A stretch of DNA of 64,000 nt from Planctomycetota bacterium (GTDB taxonomy: Bacteria; Planctomycetota; UBA8108; JACQVS01): positions 62,001 through 126,000 of the forward strand of contig JANQLS010000135.1 in NCBI GenBank assembly GCA_028280485.1, in the 5' to 3' direction. The stretch's first letter is position 1. Every line of letters begins with the position of its first letter. Below the pieces are notes generated by a model. It was not told where the DNA came from and made no database searches. It was given only the letters and a program-made list of their open reading frames with translations. Positions 1-8,372 of this stretch are shown piece by piece. A program made the translations under genes and the position numbers.

Positions 1-541
1 GAATACGATGTAATGGGTAAGAATTTTTCACCTTAAGTTTATGGATATCATGAACCAAGACTTCCCTGTGACCTCCCACATATAGGTGTTTTCCATTTGG
101 GGAATACCTCAAGGAGGCGACAGGGGCGGGACGTTTGTATTGAGGAAGAGAATAATTGTTAACGCTCTTTTTTTTCCCCGGGGGGCAACCCGCTTGAATC
201 CATCGTTTAATCAATTCGACACTTTGCTGGGTGAGAGGATCATTTCTCCTCGGGGGCATGTAAGGCTTTTCTTGGTGCGTTATCAGCTGGAATAAAAAAC
301 TTTCTTCCGGCTTCCCGACGACGACCGAAGGACCCTCATCTCCTCCTATTTTCAAAGCCTCATAAGTCGAAAGATCGAGACCCCCTTTTGAGGTCTTATG
401 ATCGTGACAACCGACGCAACTCTCAGCGAAGATGGGCAAAATGTGCTCATAAAAATTGGGCTCTTCGGCCCTCAAGTTCTTCGCTGAAAGAAGAATGAAA
501 CAGGCCAAGCCCAAATGGAGTTGCGGTTTTTTTAACAACAT
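1..541 (-). CDS. PSCyt1 (planctomycete cytochrome c) domain plus WD40 protein, partial
   Basis: Runs off the left edge; 180 residues are visible. I translated this frame directly. It starts at ATG 541 with a clear signal peptide (basic KK, hydrophobic LGLACFILL, cleavage near RAEE). A single c-type haem motif CVGCH follows at about residues 42-46 in the PSCyt1 context (NFYEHILPIFAESCVGCH), then the typical YMPPR and IKRWIQAGCPPG segments. From about residue 153 the sequence changes to a WD40-like blade (SLRYSPNGKHLYVGG). Proteins of this build are abundant in Planctomycetes and Verrucomicrobia and are exported; the specific substrate is unknown. No good ribosome binding site precedes the ATG, but the next upstream stop is at about 602-604 and no other ATG is available. 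The rest of the protein lies outside the window. Confidence 0.85.
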   Translation of the reverse strand, partial: MLLKKPQLHLGLACFILLSAKNLRAEEPNFYEHILPIFAESCVGCHDHKTSKGGLDLSTYEALKIGGDEGPSVVVGKPEESFLFQLITHQEKPYMPPRRNDPLTQQSVELIKRWIQAGCPPGKKKSVNNYSLPQYKRPAPVASLRYSPNGKHLYVGGHREVLVHDIHKLKVKNSYPLHRI

Positions 542-738
542 AAACAAGGAAAACGACAAAATTAGAAAAAGAATCCCCAGTTCGATTTTGACTTGAGTAA
601 ACTAAGGAAAGGTAAGTTCTCCGTATAAGGATAAACCTTTTGGGTCTCAGTTTACTCCTCAAAAAATCCACGGAGCACTTAAATTGCTCCCCCCAACAAA
701 TAAATCTGTATCTGTCTTATCGTCGAAGGAAATGACAT

Positions 739-1692
739 ATGAGCATCGATAGAAGATCCTTTCTCTCTAAAGCAACTTTAGCTGCCGGCTCTGCTGCAGC
801 CTTGACTGCAATTCCCGCCCAGGTCGCTCAAGCAGCTGAACCCCTCGCCGCTCCCCAGAATAAAATAAAAAATCGAATTGGAGTTTCTACTTACTCTTTT
901 TGGCAATTCAACGGGAAACGCGTGCCGATCATCGATTGCATCGACCAAGCCGCCGAGATGGGATTTGATGGAGTCGAAATCCTTCACGTACAAATGAGCG
1001 ATGAAAGCAACTCCAACCTCCAAAAGATCAAACAGCATGCTTTCAGAAGTGGAATCGATTTGATGGGCTTCTCAACTCACCAAGGATTTGTGAGCCCCGA
1101 CAAAGAAAAACGCCAAAGAAATATCGATCACACCATTCGTACCATAGAGCTCGCTTATCGCTTGGGCATTCCCACCATCCGCCTCAATACCGGACGCTGG
1201 GGAACCACGCGTTCATTCAACGAGTTGATGAAGAACCGAGGAATCGAACCTCGTTTGGAAGGCTACTCCGACAACGATGCTTACGGCTGGGTGAATGATT
1301 CGATCGAAAAGTTACTCTGGAAAGCTGAGCAATGTGGCGTCGTTCTCGGATTAGAAAACCACTGGGGTCTGGGCTTAACCCCTGAGGGCTTATTGAGGAT
1401 CCACCGCGAAATTAAGTCGCCATGGCTTCAGTTCACTGTAGACACCGGAAACTTTTTAGAAGATCCCTACGAACGCCTCGACATGATCGCCCCTCATTGT
1501 GTTTTAGTTCAAGCTAAGACGTATTTTGGTGGAGGGAAATGGTACACCCTAGACTTAGACTACGGTCGCATCGCCAAGATCTTTCAAAAGCACAACTACA
1601 AAGGTTACGTCTCTTTGGAATTCGAAGGGAAAGAGTCTCCGAAAACGGGTGTTCCGAAGAGCTTGGCTCTTTTGAGGAAGCACTTTAGCTGA
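739..1692 (+). CDS. Tat-exported sugar phosphate isomerase/epimerase-like TIM-barrel protein
   Basis: 317 residues. The N terminus carries a twin-arginine signal (DRRSFLSKA, then an Ala-rich stretch ending AQAAEP), so the protein should be exported folded. The mature part is an AP-endonuclease-2/xylose-isomerase-like barrel: GVSTYSFWQF near the start, then GFDGVEILHV, LENHWG and FTVDTGNF, which hold the usual acidic and His metal ligands, and a late YVSLEFEGKE. Such periplasmic isomerase-like proteins are common in Planctomycetes; the substrate cannot be told from sequence. The start has a good ribosome binding site (AAGGA at 726-730). It converges on ahcY, and the two share a bidirectional terminator. 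Confidence 0.85.
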   Translation: MSIDRRSFLSKATLAAGSAAALTAIPAQVAQAAEPLAAPQNKIKNRIGVSTYSFWQFNGKRVPIIDCIDQAAEMGFDGVEILHVQMSDESNSNLQKIKQHAFRSGIDLMGFSTHQGFVSPDKEKRQRNIDHTIRTIELAYRLGIPTIRLNTGRWGTTRSFNELMKNRGIEPRLEGYSDNDAYGWVNDSIEKLLWKAEQCGVVLGLENHWGLGLTPEGLLRIHREIKSPWLQFTVDTGNFLEDPYERLDMIAPHCVLVQAKTYFGGGKWYTLDLDYGRIAKIFQKHNYKGYVSLEFEGKESPKTGVPKSLALLRKHFS

Positions 1693-1720
1693 CTACAAGT
1701 TCGGCTACGACGCTTGAAAA

Positions 1721-1756
1721 AAAAAAGCCCAGCTTCAAAGAAGCTGGGCTTTTTTT
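1721..1756. terminator. Bidirectional rho-independent terminator
   Basis: A 16-bp perfect stem (A-run plus GCCCAGCTTC at 1721-1736, three-base loop AAA, mirror arm 1740-1755) has A-tracts and T-tracts on the two flanks. It can end both the TIM-barrel gene (+) and ahcY (-), which converge here. Confidence 0.9.
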
Positions 1757-1784
1757 AATCGTTAATCTTGATCGCTGAAGAAGA

Positions 1785-3257
1785 TCAATACCGATAGTAA
1801 TCAGGCTTATAAGGACCTTCAACCGGCACACCTATATAGTCGGCTTGCTCTTGGGTTAAGGTCGTCAGCTTGACACCTAAGTGATCTAAGTGTAATCGGG
1901 CGACTTCTTCATCCAAATGCTTAGGAAGCATATAAACTTCGTTCTTGTACTGATCGTTCTTGGTGTGGAGTTCGATTTGAGCGAGAACTTGGTTCGTAAA
2001 GGATGCCGACATCACAAAGCTGGGGTGACCCGTAGCACAACCTAAGTTGAGGAGTCGACCTTCAGCCAAGATCAAGACGCTGTGGCCGTCGGGGAAGATC
2101 CATTCGTCGTACTGAGGTTTGATATTCTCATGTTTGATTCCAGGAATCTTCTTGAGACCTGCCATATCGATTTCATTATCGAAGTGACCGATGTTTCCGA
2201 CGATAGCTTTATCTTTCATGCGAGACATGTGCTCGGCGGTGATGATATCGAAGTTACCGGTGGTCGTGATGAAGATATCAGCGGTCTCGACTACATTTTC
2301 GAGAGTGTTGACTTCATAGCCTTCCATCGCTGCTTGAAGAGCGCAGATCGGATCGATTTCAGTAACGATCACTCGACAACCTTGGCCGCGAAGAGATTGA
2401 GCGGAACCTTTGCCCACCTCACCGTAGCCACAGACCACAGCTACTTTTCCACCCATCATGACATCGCTGGCACGGTTGATACCGTCAACGAGTGAGTGAC
2501 GACAACCGTAGATGTTGTCAAACTTACTCTTAGTTACCGAATCGTTCACATTGATTGCGGGGAAGAGCAATGTGCCTTCTTCTTGCATTTGGTAGAGACG
2601 ATGAACACCTGTGGTGGTCTCTTCGCTCACTCCTCGCATTCCCTCTGCAACTTTCGTCCATCGCTGAGGATCCGTTTTGAGAGTGCTACGCAAGAGTTCG
2701 AGGATGACTCCCCATTCTTCGGGTTCATTTTCAGCATCGAAATCAGGAACTTTTCCTGCTTTTTCGTACTCGACGCCTTTGTGGATAAGGAGAGTGGCAT
2801 CGCCGCCATCATCAACGATCAAGTCAGGCCCTGATCCATCAGGCCATGCCAATGCTTCTTGAGTACACCACCAGTATTCTTCCAAGGTCTCACCCTTCCA
2901 GGCAAAAACTGGGATACCAGCAGGCTTGTCAACGGTTCCATTGGGGCCGACGGCTACAGCTGCAGCGGCTGAATCTTGAGTGGAGAAAATATTGCAACTC
3001 ACCCAACGAACATCGGCGCCGAGGTCGACCAAGGTTTCGATCAACACTGCGGTTTGAACCGTCATGTGAAGACTTCCCATGATCTTGGCACCTGAAAGGG
3101 GTTTGCTTTCGGCGTGTCTATTACGCACCGACATCAATCCCGGCATTTCTTGTTCGGCTAAACGGATTTCTTTACGACCCAGGCCAGCAAGGCTGATGTC
3201 AGCGACCTTAAATGGAAGACGATCCACTCCGGCGACCGCTTGGGGTGATGCAGACAT
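1785..3257 (-). CDS. ahcY: S-adenosylhomocysteinase (adenosylhomocysteine hydrolase)
   Basis: 490 residues, the length of bacterial long-form SAH hydrolases. It cleaves S-adenosylhomocysteine to adenosine and homocysteine in the cytoplasm, closing the methyl cycle. Visible hallmarks are [18 protein letters not shown], the Rossmann motif [14 protein letters not shown] for the tightly bound NAD, the [11 protein letters not shown] segment and the C-terminal [10 protein letters not shown], whose Lys and Tyr complete the cofactor site. The ATG at 3257 follows an AGGGAG site six or so bases upstream. No homocysteine or SAM genes adjoin it; upstream lies the CheY/CheX pair on the same strand, separated by about 460 bases with a possible own promoter. 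Confidence 0.97.
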   Translation of the reverse strand: MSASPQAVAGVDRLPFKVADISLAGLGRKEIRLAEQEMPGLMSVRNRHAESKPLSGAKIMGSLHMTVQTAVLIETLVDLGADVRWVSCNIFSTQDSAAAAVAVGPNGTVDKPAGIPVFAWKGETLEEYWWCTQEALAWPDGSGPDLIVDDGGDATLLIHKGVEYEKAGKVPDFDAENEPEEWGVILELLRSTLKTDPQRWTKVAEGMRGVSEETTTGVHRLYQMQEEGTLLFPAINVNDSVTKSKFDNIYGCRHSLVDGINRASDVMMGGKVAVVCGYGEVGKGSAQSLRGQGCRVIVTEIDPICALQAAMEGYEVNTLENVVETADIFITTTGNFDIITAEHMSRMKDKAIVGNIGHFDNEIDMAGLKKIPGIKHENIKPQYDEWIFPDGHSVLILAEGRLLNLGCATGHPSFVMSASFTNQVLAQIELHTKNDQYKNEVYMLPKHLDEEVARLHLDHLGVKLTTLTQEQADYIGVPVEGPYKPDYYRY

Positions 3258-3473
3258 CTTTTTCTCCCTGTAAGAGGTTGGTATTGTGATGTTCTTAGAA
3301 CATTAAGAGAATTTAAGTTACGACACCCGTTAAGGTCTAAGAAGAAGCGATCATCGTTCTTTCCTAGGGCTTAGTAGAAACCTGGATGTCGGCTCAAAAG
3401 CTAAGATTATCGGCCGTTTCTCCTAACACGCAAGGGTGTTCTGAAGTTTATCTTCGACCGAAACCAAGCCCTC

Positions 3474-3502
3474 ATCTTTGATTTCTTATCGGTTCTTGTC
3501 AA
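3474..3502 (-). promoter_or_regulatory. Candidate sigma-70-like promoter for ahcY
   Basis: On the minus strand a perfect TTGACA (3502-3497) is followed after 17 bases by AAAGAT (3479-3474), which matches only three of six -10 positions. It lies about 220 bases upstream of the ahcY start. The -35 match is striking but the -10 is weak, so this is a guess. Confidence 0.3.
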
Positions 3503-3600
3503 GACAGTCCTTCAGCAATCTTCGAAAAGAATCAAAAAGCTTCTTCATCAGAGTTAGATATCAGTCCTAAAACCGCATTTTCAACACCATCTCAACAGAA

Positions 3601-3657
3601 AAAGGTCGAGATAAAGATGCGGCTCTTCCCTGAGCCAGAATCTTCATCTCGACCTTT
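3601..3657 (-). terminator. Long hairpin, probable terminator of cheX-cheY
   Basis: Outer arms AAAGGTCGAGAT (3601-3612) and ATCTCGACCTTT (3646-3657) pair perfectly over 12 bp; an inner GGCTC/GAGCC stem sits inside. On the minus strand the stem runs into TTTTTC, giving a modest U-tract about 60 bases after the cheY stop. Confidence 0.6.
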
Positions 3658-3717
3658 GATGGCTTCCCATCCCCGTTAAAAGCCCCTCTGAGTATCGTGG
3701 TAATCGGCGGTATCCGT

Positions 3718-4074
3718 TTATTTAAACTTATTGATACGCTCGATCAGCTGATCTGGGGTAAAAGGCTTAACGAGATAATCATTAATACCTGCCTTGATCG
3801 CTTCTACCACTCGACTCTTTTCGGCCTCAGTAGTCACCATAATAATGGGAGTATCATTTCCAGCACTGCGGATAGCTTTAACCGCTTCTAAGCCCGTGAC
3901 CTTTGGCATATTCCAATCCATTAAGATGAGACCAAAGTCAGGGGTGTCGCGGGTAGCGTCCACTGCTTCTTGTCCATTCGTCGCTTCCGAAACATTGTCG
4001 AAACCAGCTTGAGACAGCGCGTTTTTAATGAGACGGCGAATCATACTTGAATCGTCTACAACCAATACTTTCAT
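3718..4074 (-). CDS. CheY-like single-domain response regulator
   Basis: 118 residues, one receiver domain and no output domain. Conserved positions are visible: acidic pair D7-D8, phosphoacceptor D53 in LMDWNMP, Thr of MVTT near 80, and the VKPF lysine near 102. The DWNMP form resembles the motor-binding CheY of enteric bacteria. It follows cheX on the same strand and lies divergent to the cheA operon, so it is probably a CheA target whose phosphate is removed by the CheX next door. What it acts on (flagellum, pili or another output) is not shown in the window. Confidence 0.93.
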   Translation of the reverse strand: MKVLVVDDSSMIRRLIKNALSQAGFDNVSEATNGQEAVDATRDTPDFGLILMDWNMPKVTGLEAVKAIRSAGNDTPIIMVTTEAEKSRVVEAIKAGINDYLVKPFTPDQLIERINKFK

Positions 4075-4144
4075 CGATGCTTCCTCATAGAGTGTTTGTT
4101 AATTTTCTAGGAATTGCCCCTATCTTTTGGAAAATAGCTTGAAG

Positions 4145-4648
4145 CTAATCTTCCACCACAATGACTTTCACTCCGAATTCGCAATATTCACATTTAAACG
4201 GTAGACAGACGACCGTTGAATCTTGCGGACTGTTGACCCGGTAGTTTTCTCCAACGACTACGGTTGGAAGCCCTAGTGAGATATCTTCATTTCGACTTTC
4301 AGAAAGGCTAGCTTTCGCTCCCCCGCCGATCATATTGGCAAGTTCACCCATAGCGTCGACCGTTTCATCCTCTGAGAGTTCTTCATCCTCAGGGAGTTGA
4401 AAAAGCTTACGGGCAATTTTCTTCCCGGCTTCCAAAGGAAATGAAACCGTCATGTTCCAGTTCGTAGTGCTTTGTAAACCAATCACGGAAGTTGCGTGAA
4501 CCCCAGCGGGGTTTGGGCATGCATCCAATGTTGGCTCACCACCTTCGATCGGCAATCCCACCATCACGTTAAAGATATTCAGCGTCGAATCTTTAAAGTA
4601 TGCAAGGTCAGCCGCCAGAGCTTCTGAAATACCTGTACTTGTACTCAT
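4145..4648 (-). CDS. cheX: CheX/CheC-family CheY-P phosphatase
   Basis: 167 residues. The signature of the CheC/CheX/FliY family is seen as GELANMIGGGAK (the Glu and Asn of the E..N motif) followed by the LGLPTVVVG segment. The family dephosphorylates CheY-P. Two halves with a beta-rich N-terminal part (GLQSTTNWNMTVSFP) and a C-terminal repeat fit CheX better than a receptor-deamidase partner. It precedes cheY by 70 bases and is probably cotranscribed with it. Since CheZ is absent from the cluster, this is the likely signal-termination enzyme. Confidence 0.85.
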   Translation of the reverse strand: MSTSTGISEALAADLAYFKDSTLNIFNVMVGLPIEGGEPTLDACPNPAGVHATSVIGLQSTTNWNMTVSFPLEAGKKIARKLFQLPEDEELSEDETVDAMGELANMIGGGAKASLSESRNEDISLGLPTVVVGENYRVNSPQDSTVVCLPFKCEYCEFGVKVIVVED

Positions 4649-5217
4649 AGTCTCCCCATTGCTAAAAGCTCTCGCTAATAACCTGATAGATGTAGAGTTC
4701 CCATCTTCAGTAAACCAAGGGTGAAAGCCTCGTTAATTAATAACGTTTCAGGCCCGAACATTACCCTTCCAAATCGAGTGTAGGATGCCGCTCGTCCGTC
4801 GTCGACTTCGAGAGAAACTGTTCCGGTAATAAGCCTGCAATTAAAGCTGCGGTGTCTACTTCAAGTGCGAAATTGTAATCACCCGTTTATACGAACTTAA
4901 ATTTGATCTACTAAGTGCCATAAATCTCTTTAACAAGCGGTAATCAACACCAGATGAACGTTCACGGAACATAGTTTCATTGAGCTAATTTTCAACCTCA
5001 AGATATTCACTCAAAAGATCCGAAATGACCATTGAGGCATTCCCTAACACTTCACTGAAATGAGGTGAAGGGAACGTGCAATTGGGGAATGGGTTGAAGG
5101 TCATCACTGATTTTAATGTTTCTAAGCAGACGGAATTAAGTGAATCGATTCTTGGATCCTTCACAAATCAAGAACGTCTAAAAGACGTTCTCGGCACCCT
5201 GGAAGAAAGATTCTGCT
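4649..5217. other. Divergent intergenic region cheX/cheA
   Basis: 569 bases carrying the promoters of two divergent chemosensory units. No gene seen. Structure noted: hairpin 4732-4746 (CGTTA/TAACG), bulged hairpin 5040-5074 (CTTCAC/GTGAAG continued by TTCCC/GGGAA), palindrome GAATCGATTC at 5142-5151, and the 5-prime leader hairpin at 5171-5191. No convincing flagellar-type sigma-28 promoter was found. Confidence 0.6.
5171..5191 (+). promoter_or_regulatory. Leader hairpin just upstream of cheA
   Basis: AGAACGTC (5171-5178), loop TAAAA, GACGTTCT (5184-5191): a perfect 8-bp stem ending 10 bases before the cheA ribosome binding site. There is no U-tract, so a terminator is unlikely; an operator or mRNA element is possible. 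Confidence 0.5.
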
Positions 5218-7896
5218 GTGGACGAGCTACTTAAAGAATTCTTGGTAGAAAGTAATGAGAACCTAAGCCAACTCGATCAAGAGATTGTCGAATTGGAAGC
5301 TAATCCTGAAGATACTGAGATCCTTAAAAGTATCTTTCGTACCATTCATACCGTCAAAGGCTCTTGTGGCTTCCTTGGCTTAAGCAGAATGGAAAAGGTG
5401 GCTCATCACGCCGAAGATGCCTTAGGTAAAATGCGAGATGGAGTACTGGCCGTAATCCCAGAAACCATCGATCCCGTATTAAAAGCCATCGATATCATCC
5501 AAGAGATTCTTCAAGTGATCGAAGAAACGCAAGTTGAGCCTGATGGGGATGATTCTGAAATTATTGAAGACCTAAAGCGGGTTTTAGCCGGTGATTTTAC
5601 CGTCTCTGAATCAAGCCCAGAAGCGAGTGAACCTTCACCCGAATCCGCTCCTCAAGCCCCAGAAACTCCGAACCAAGAAGCAGAACAAGCCCCTCAACCT
5701 CAAGCTGAATCACCCGCAGAGCCAGTTCAAGAACCTGAAGCTCCACCTCCTGCACCCGCTCCTCCTGAACCACAAAATGCAACGCCACCCGCCCCAAAAG
5801 CACAATCTCCTGCTCCCGCTAAAAAGGCTCAAGGGGCGAGCCAGCCATCAGTTGCTTCTAAATCCATTCGAGTTGATATTTCGATTTTAGATCGATTGAT
5901 GAACCGAGTTGGAGAACTGGTACTCACGAGAAACCAACTCAGCCAATTGGCTCAAAGCGATGAAAATTCTCCCTACAAATTAGCTATCTTGGAGCTCAAC
6001 CGAGTCACCACTGAACTTCAAGAAGCCGTCATGCAAACTCGGATGCGAGAGATTGGAAACGCATGGAAGCGTATTCCTCGTATCCTTCGGGATCTTTGTT
6101 CTTCAAGTGGAAAACAGATCGATCTTGAAATGATCGGTGCGGATACTGAACTCGATCGTCAAGTTCTCGATGCGATTGAAGATCCTTTACTTCATATGGT
6201 GAGAAATAGTGCTGATCACGGAGTTGAGGCTCCTGACATTCGAAAGGCTGCAGGAAAGCCTGAAAAGGGAAAAATTACTCTCAATGCTCGTCACGAAGGT
6301 GGATTCATAGTTATTGAAATCACCGACGATGGCGCGGGTATCGATGTCTTCCGAGTTCGTCAAAAGGCCATCAATCAGGGCTTACTCGATCCCAGCGACG
6401 TCGGCGTTCTCAGTGAAGAGCATATTTTAAATTTCATTTTCGAACCTGGATTCTCCACCGCTCAACAAGTGACATCGGTTTCTGGCCGAGGGGTAGGGAT
6501 GGATGTGGTAAAGACCAGAATCCAATCGATCGGAGGAACCGTCAGTCTCAGCACCAAGATGGGGCAGGGGACAACAGTCCACATTAAGATCCCGCTTACT
6601 CTGGCGATTATCTCTGCACTCATCGTGTCTTCGGGTCATCATTCATTCGCCATTCCGCAGGTAGGAGTCGTAGAACTTGTCCGAGTATCGGATGAGAACC
6701 GTCATTTGATCGAAACGGTGAATGGAGCTCGTGCGATGCGACTGAGAGATAAACTTCTATCCTTAGTCCGCCTATCCGACGTCCTGGGCTTAGATCGACC
6801 TTCAGATGAAGTCCGTAATGATGAATACGTCATTATTATCCAAGTCGAGAAACGTGAATTTGGATTGATCGTCGATGCCGTTCACGACACGGAAGAAATC
6901 GTCGTGAAACCACTCGGACGATACGCTTCAAATCTCAATGTCTACGCAGGAACAACGATTCTTGGAGACGGACGGGTCATACTGATCTTAGACACAACCG
7001 GACTCGCAAATAAATCTGAAATCCTCAACCTCTCTGAAGGCAAGGTCAACGAGGCCGCAACCAAAGTCGAACACACTGATATTCAATTGGACCGAGAATC
7101 CGTCAACCTACTTCTCTTCCATTCCAATGAGGGGACACGACACGCCCTTCCGTTGTCTCTGGTATCTCGCCTTGAAGAATTTGACAGTAAAGATATCGAA
7201 CAATCTGCTGGGCGATACTTGATCCAATACCGCGGGCACCTCATGCCCCTCATTCCTGCTGATTCTTGCTATCAAGTCGGGTCTGTCGATCCCCAGCCGG
7301 TCATCGTTTTCTCGGACGCAGATCGTGTACTTGGACTCGCGGTTCACCAAATCAGCGATATCGTTCAGGATCGAATTGAAATCGAAATGAAGGCGAATTT
7401 ACCTGGGATCTTAGGCACTGCCGTCATCGATGGCTTAGCTACCGATGTTTTAGATCTTCATCACTTCCTCAGGCAAACTCAGCAAGACTGGTTTGCTACC
7501 ACCCAAATGAAGACGAAGAAGCATTTAGATCTCTTAGTGGTCGACGACTCTGATTTCTTTAGAAATTTACTAGGCCCGATCATCGTCGGCGGCGGACATA
7601 AAGTTGTATTTGCTAAGGACGGTCAGGAAGCTCTTCAAATTTTAGAATCTAATGGGAACGCGTTCGACGCAGTTCTCAGCGACCTCGATATGCCCAAGCT
7701 CAATGGTTTTGAATTGGTCAAACATATCCGACAACGAGAGGACTATTCCGAACTTCCTGTCATCGCATTAACAGGACACACTTCCGACGCTTCCAGGGAA
7801 AAAGCGTTAGAGTCTGGCTTCAACAACTTTATCACCAAAATTGATAAGGACGCTGTATTGGATGCCATTTGTGAATTAGGAAACATGAGCTCTTAA
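5218..7896 (+). CDS. cheA: Hybrid chemotaxis histidine kinase CheA with C-terminal receiver
   Basis: 892 residues, GTG start with GGAAGAAAG upstream. Domains in order: HPt 1-105 with phospho-His 44 (IHTVKGSCGFLG); a Pro/Ala/Glu-rich linker about 128-215; dimerisation helices from 216 (SIRVDISILDRLMNRVGEL); kinase with N box LLHMVRNSADHG near 323, DDGAGID near 371 and GRGVGMDVVK near 423; CheW-like P5 about 461-595; a second CheW-like stretch about 618-757; receiver domain 766-892 with phosphoacceptor D822 (SDLDMP). It autophosphorylates and feeds the two CheY proteins and CheB. No clear P2 CheY-binding domain is visible; the proline-rich linker takes its place. The attached receiver probably acts as a phosphate sink or adaptation domain, as in other CheA-REC hybrids. 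First gene of a tight operon. Confidence 0.96.
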   Translation: MDELLKEFLVESNENLSQLDQEIVELEANPEDTEILKSIFRTIHTVKGSCGFLGLSRMEKVAHHAEDALGKMRDGVLAVIPETIDPVLKAIDIIQEILQVIEETQVEPDGDDSEIIEDLKRVLAGDFTVSESSPEASEPSPESAPQAPETPNQEAEQAPQPQAESPAEPVQEPEAPPPAPAPPEPQNATPPAPKAQSPAPAKKAQGASQPSVASKSIRVDISILDRLMNRVGELVLTRNQLSQLAQSDENSPYKLAILELNRVTTELQEAVMQTRMREIGNAWKRIPRILRDLCSSSGKQIDLEMIGADTELDRQVLDAIEDPLLHMVRNSADHGVEAPDIRKAAGKPEKGKITLNARHEGGFIVIEITDDGAGIDVFRVRQKAINQGLLDPSDVGVLSEEHILNFIFEPGFSTAQQVTSVSGRGVGMDVVKTRIQSIGGTVSLSTKMGQGTTVHIKIPLTLAIISALIVSSGHHSFAIPQVGVVELVRVSDENRHLIETVNGARAMRLRDKLLSLVRLSDVLGLDRPSDEVRNDEYVIIIQVEKREFGLIVDAVHDTEEIVVKPLGRYASNLNVYAGTTILGDGRVILILDTTGLANKSEILNLSEGKVNEAATKVEHTDIQLDRESVNLLLFHSNEGTRHALPLSLVSRLEEFDSKDIEQSAGRYLIQYRGHLMPLIPADSCYQVGSVDPQPVIVFSDADRVLGLAVHQISDIVQDRIEIEMKANLPGILGTAVIDGLATDVLDLHHFLRQTQQDWFATTQMKTKKHLDLLVVDDSDFFRNLLGPIIVGGGHKVVFAKDGQEALQILESNGNAFDAVLSDLDMPKLNGFELVKHIRQREDYSELPVIALTGHTSDASREKALESGFNNFITKIDKDAVLDAICELGNMSS

Positions 7897-7910
7897 TTTA
7901 GGTGAAAGAC

Positions 7911-8360
7911 ATGACTATTACCTCCGAAGATCCTTGTCGCTACGTCACTTTTAAACTAAAGGACGAGCTATTAGGAATACCAGTAGAACAAGTTCAAGAG
8001 GTTTTACCTTCAAGAGCGATCACTCCTATCCCTTTGGCTACTGAGGAGATTTCCGGGTTTTTAAATCTTCGAGGTCAAATTGTGACTTCGATCGATTTGA
8101 GACGAAGGCTCAATTTAGAACCACGAACTCCCGGGACAAAATCGATCAACATCATCATCAAAGATGAAGAAGATTTAATCAGCCTAGTCGTCGACGAAGT
8201 CGGCGATGTTTTGGACTTAGTTCCATCGGAGCTTACCTCACCCCCAGCCACATTAGATGCGGTCTGGAGGGAATACTGTCGTGGAGTTTTCCAGTTGGAA
8301 AGAGGACTTTTAGTCATTCTGGATGCTGAAAAAGTACTTGATATTCATGTAGGGGCTTAA
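7911..8360 (+). CDS. cheW: Adaptor protein CheW
   Basis: 149 residues from ATG 7911; a GTG at 7902 is possible but lacks a ribosome site, whereas AGGTGA at 7900-7905 suits the ATG. Single CheW domain: YVTFKLKDELLGIPVEQVQEVL at the start, FLNLRGQIVTSIDLRRRL in the middle and LVVDEVGDVLDL, all standard. It couples the membrane receptor encoded next to CheA. Only 14 bases separate it from cheA and 12 from the receptor gene. Confidence 0.95.
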   Translation: MTITSEDPCRYVTFKLKDELLGIPVEQVQEVLPSRAITPIPLATEEISGFLNLRGQIVTSIDLRRRLNLEPRTPGTKSINIIIKDEEDLISLVVDEVGDVLDLVPSELTSPPATLDAVWREYCRGVFQLERGLLVILDAEKVLDIHVGA

Positions 8361-8372
8361 GGATCAACACCG

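Larger units (their letters stand above)
3258..3717. other. Intergenic region ahcY-cheY
   Basis: 460 bases with no credible gene. It holds the candidate ahcY promoter and the hairpin at 3601-3657. I looked for SAH and SAM riboswitch signatures on the minus strand and saw none. Confidence 0.6.

Noticed and set aside
86-295. 69-residue plus-strand open frame at the left edge
   Set aside because: Antisense to the WD40/PSCyt1 coding frame; composition reflects the opposite strand.
447-671. 74-residue minus-strand open frame
   Set aside because: It lies out of frame with the haem motif CVGCH and overlaps the true start and signal peptide of the PSCyt1-WD40 gene; it has no family features.
3258-3717. 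SAH or SAM riboswitch upstream of ahcY
   Set aside because: No match to the conserved cores on the minus strand; only a promoter-like TTGACA and a terminator-like hairpin were seen.
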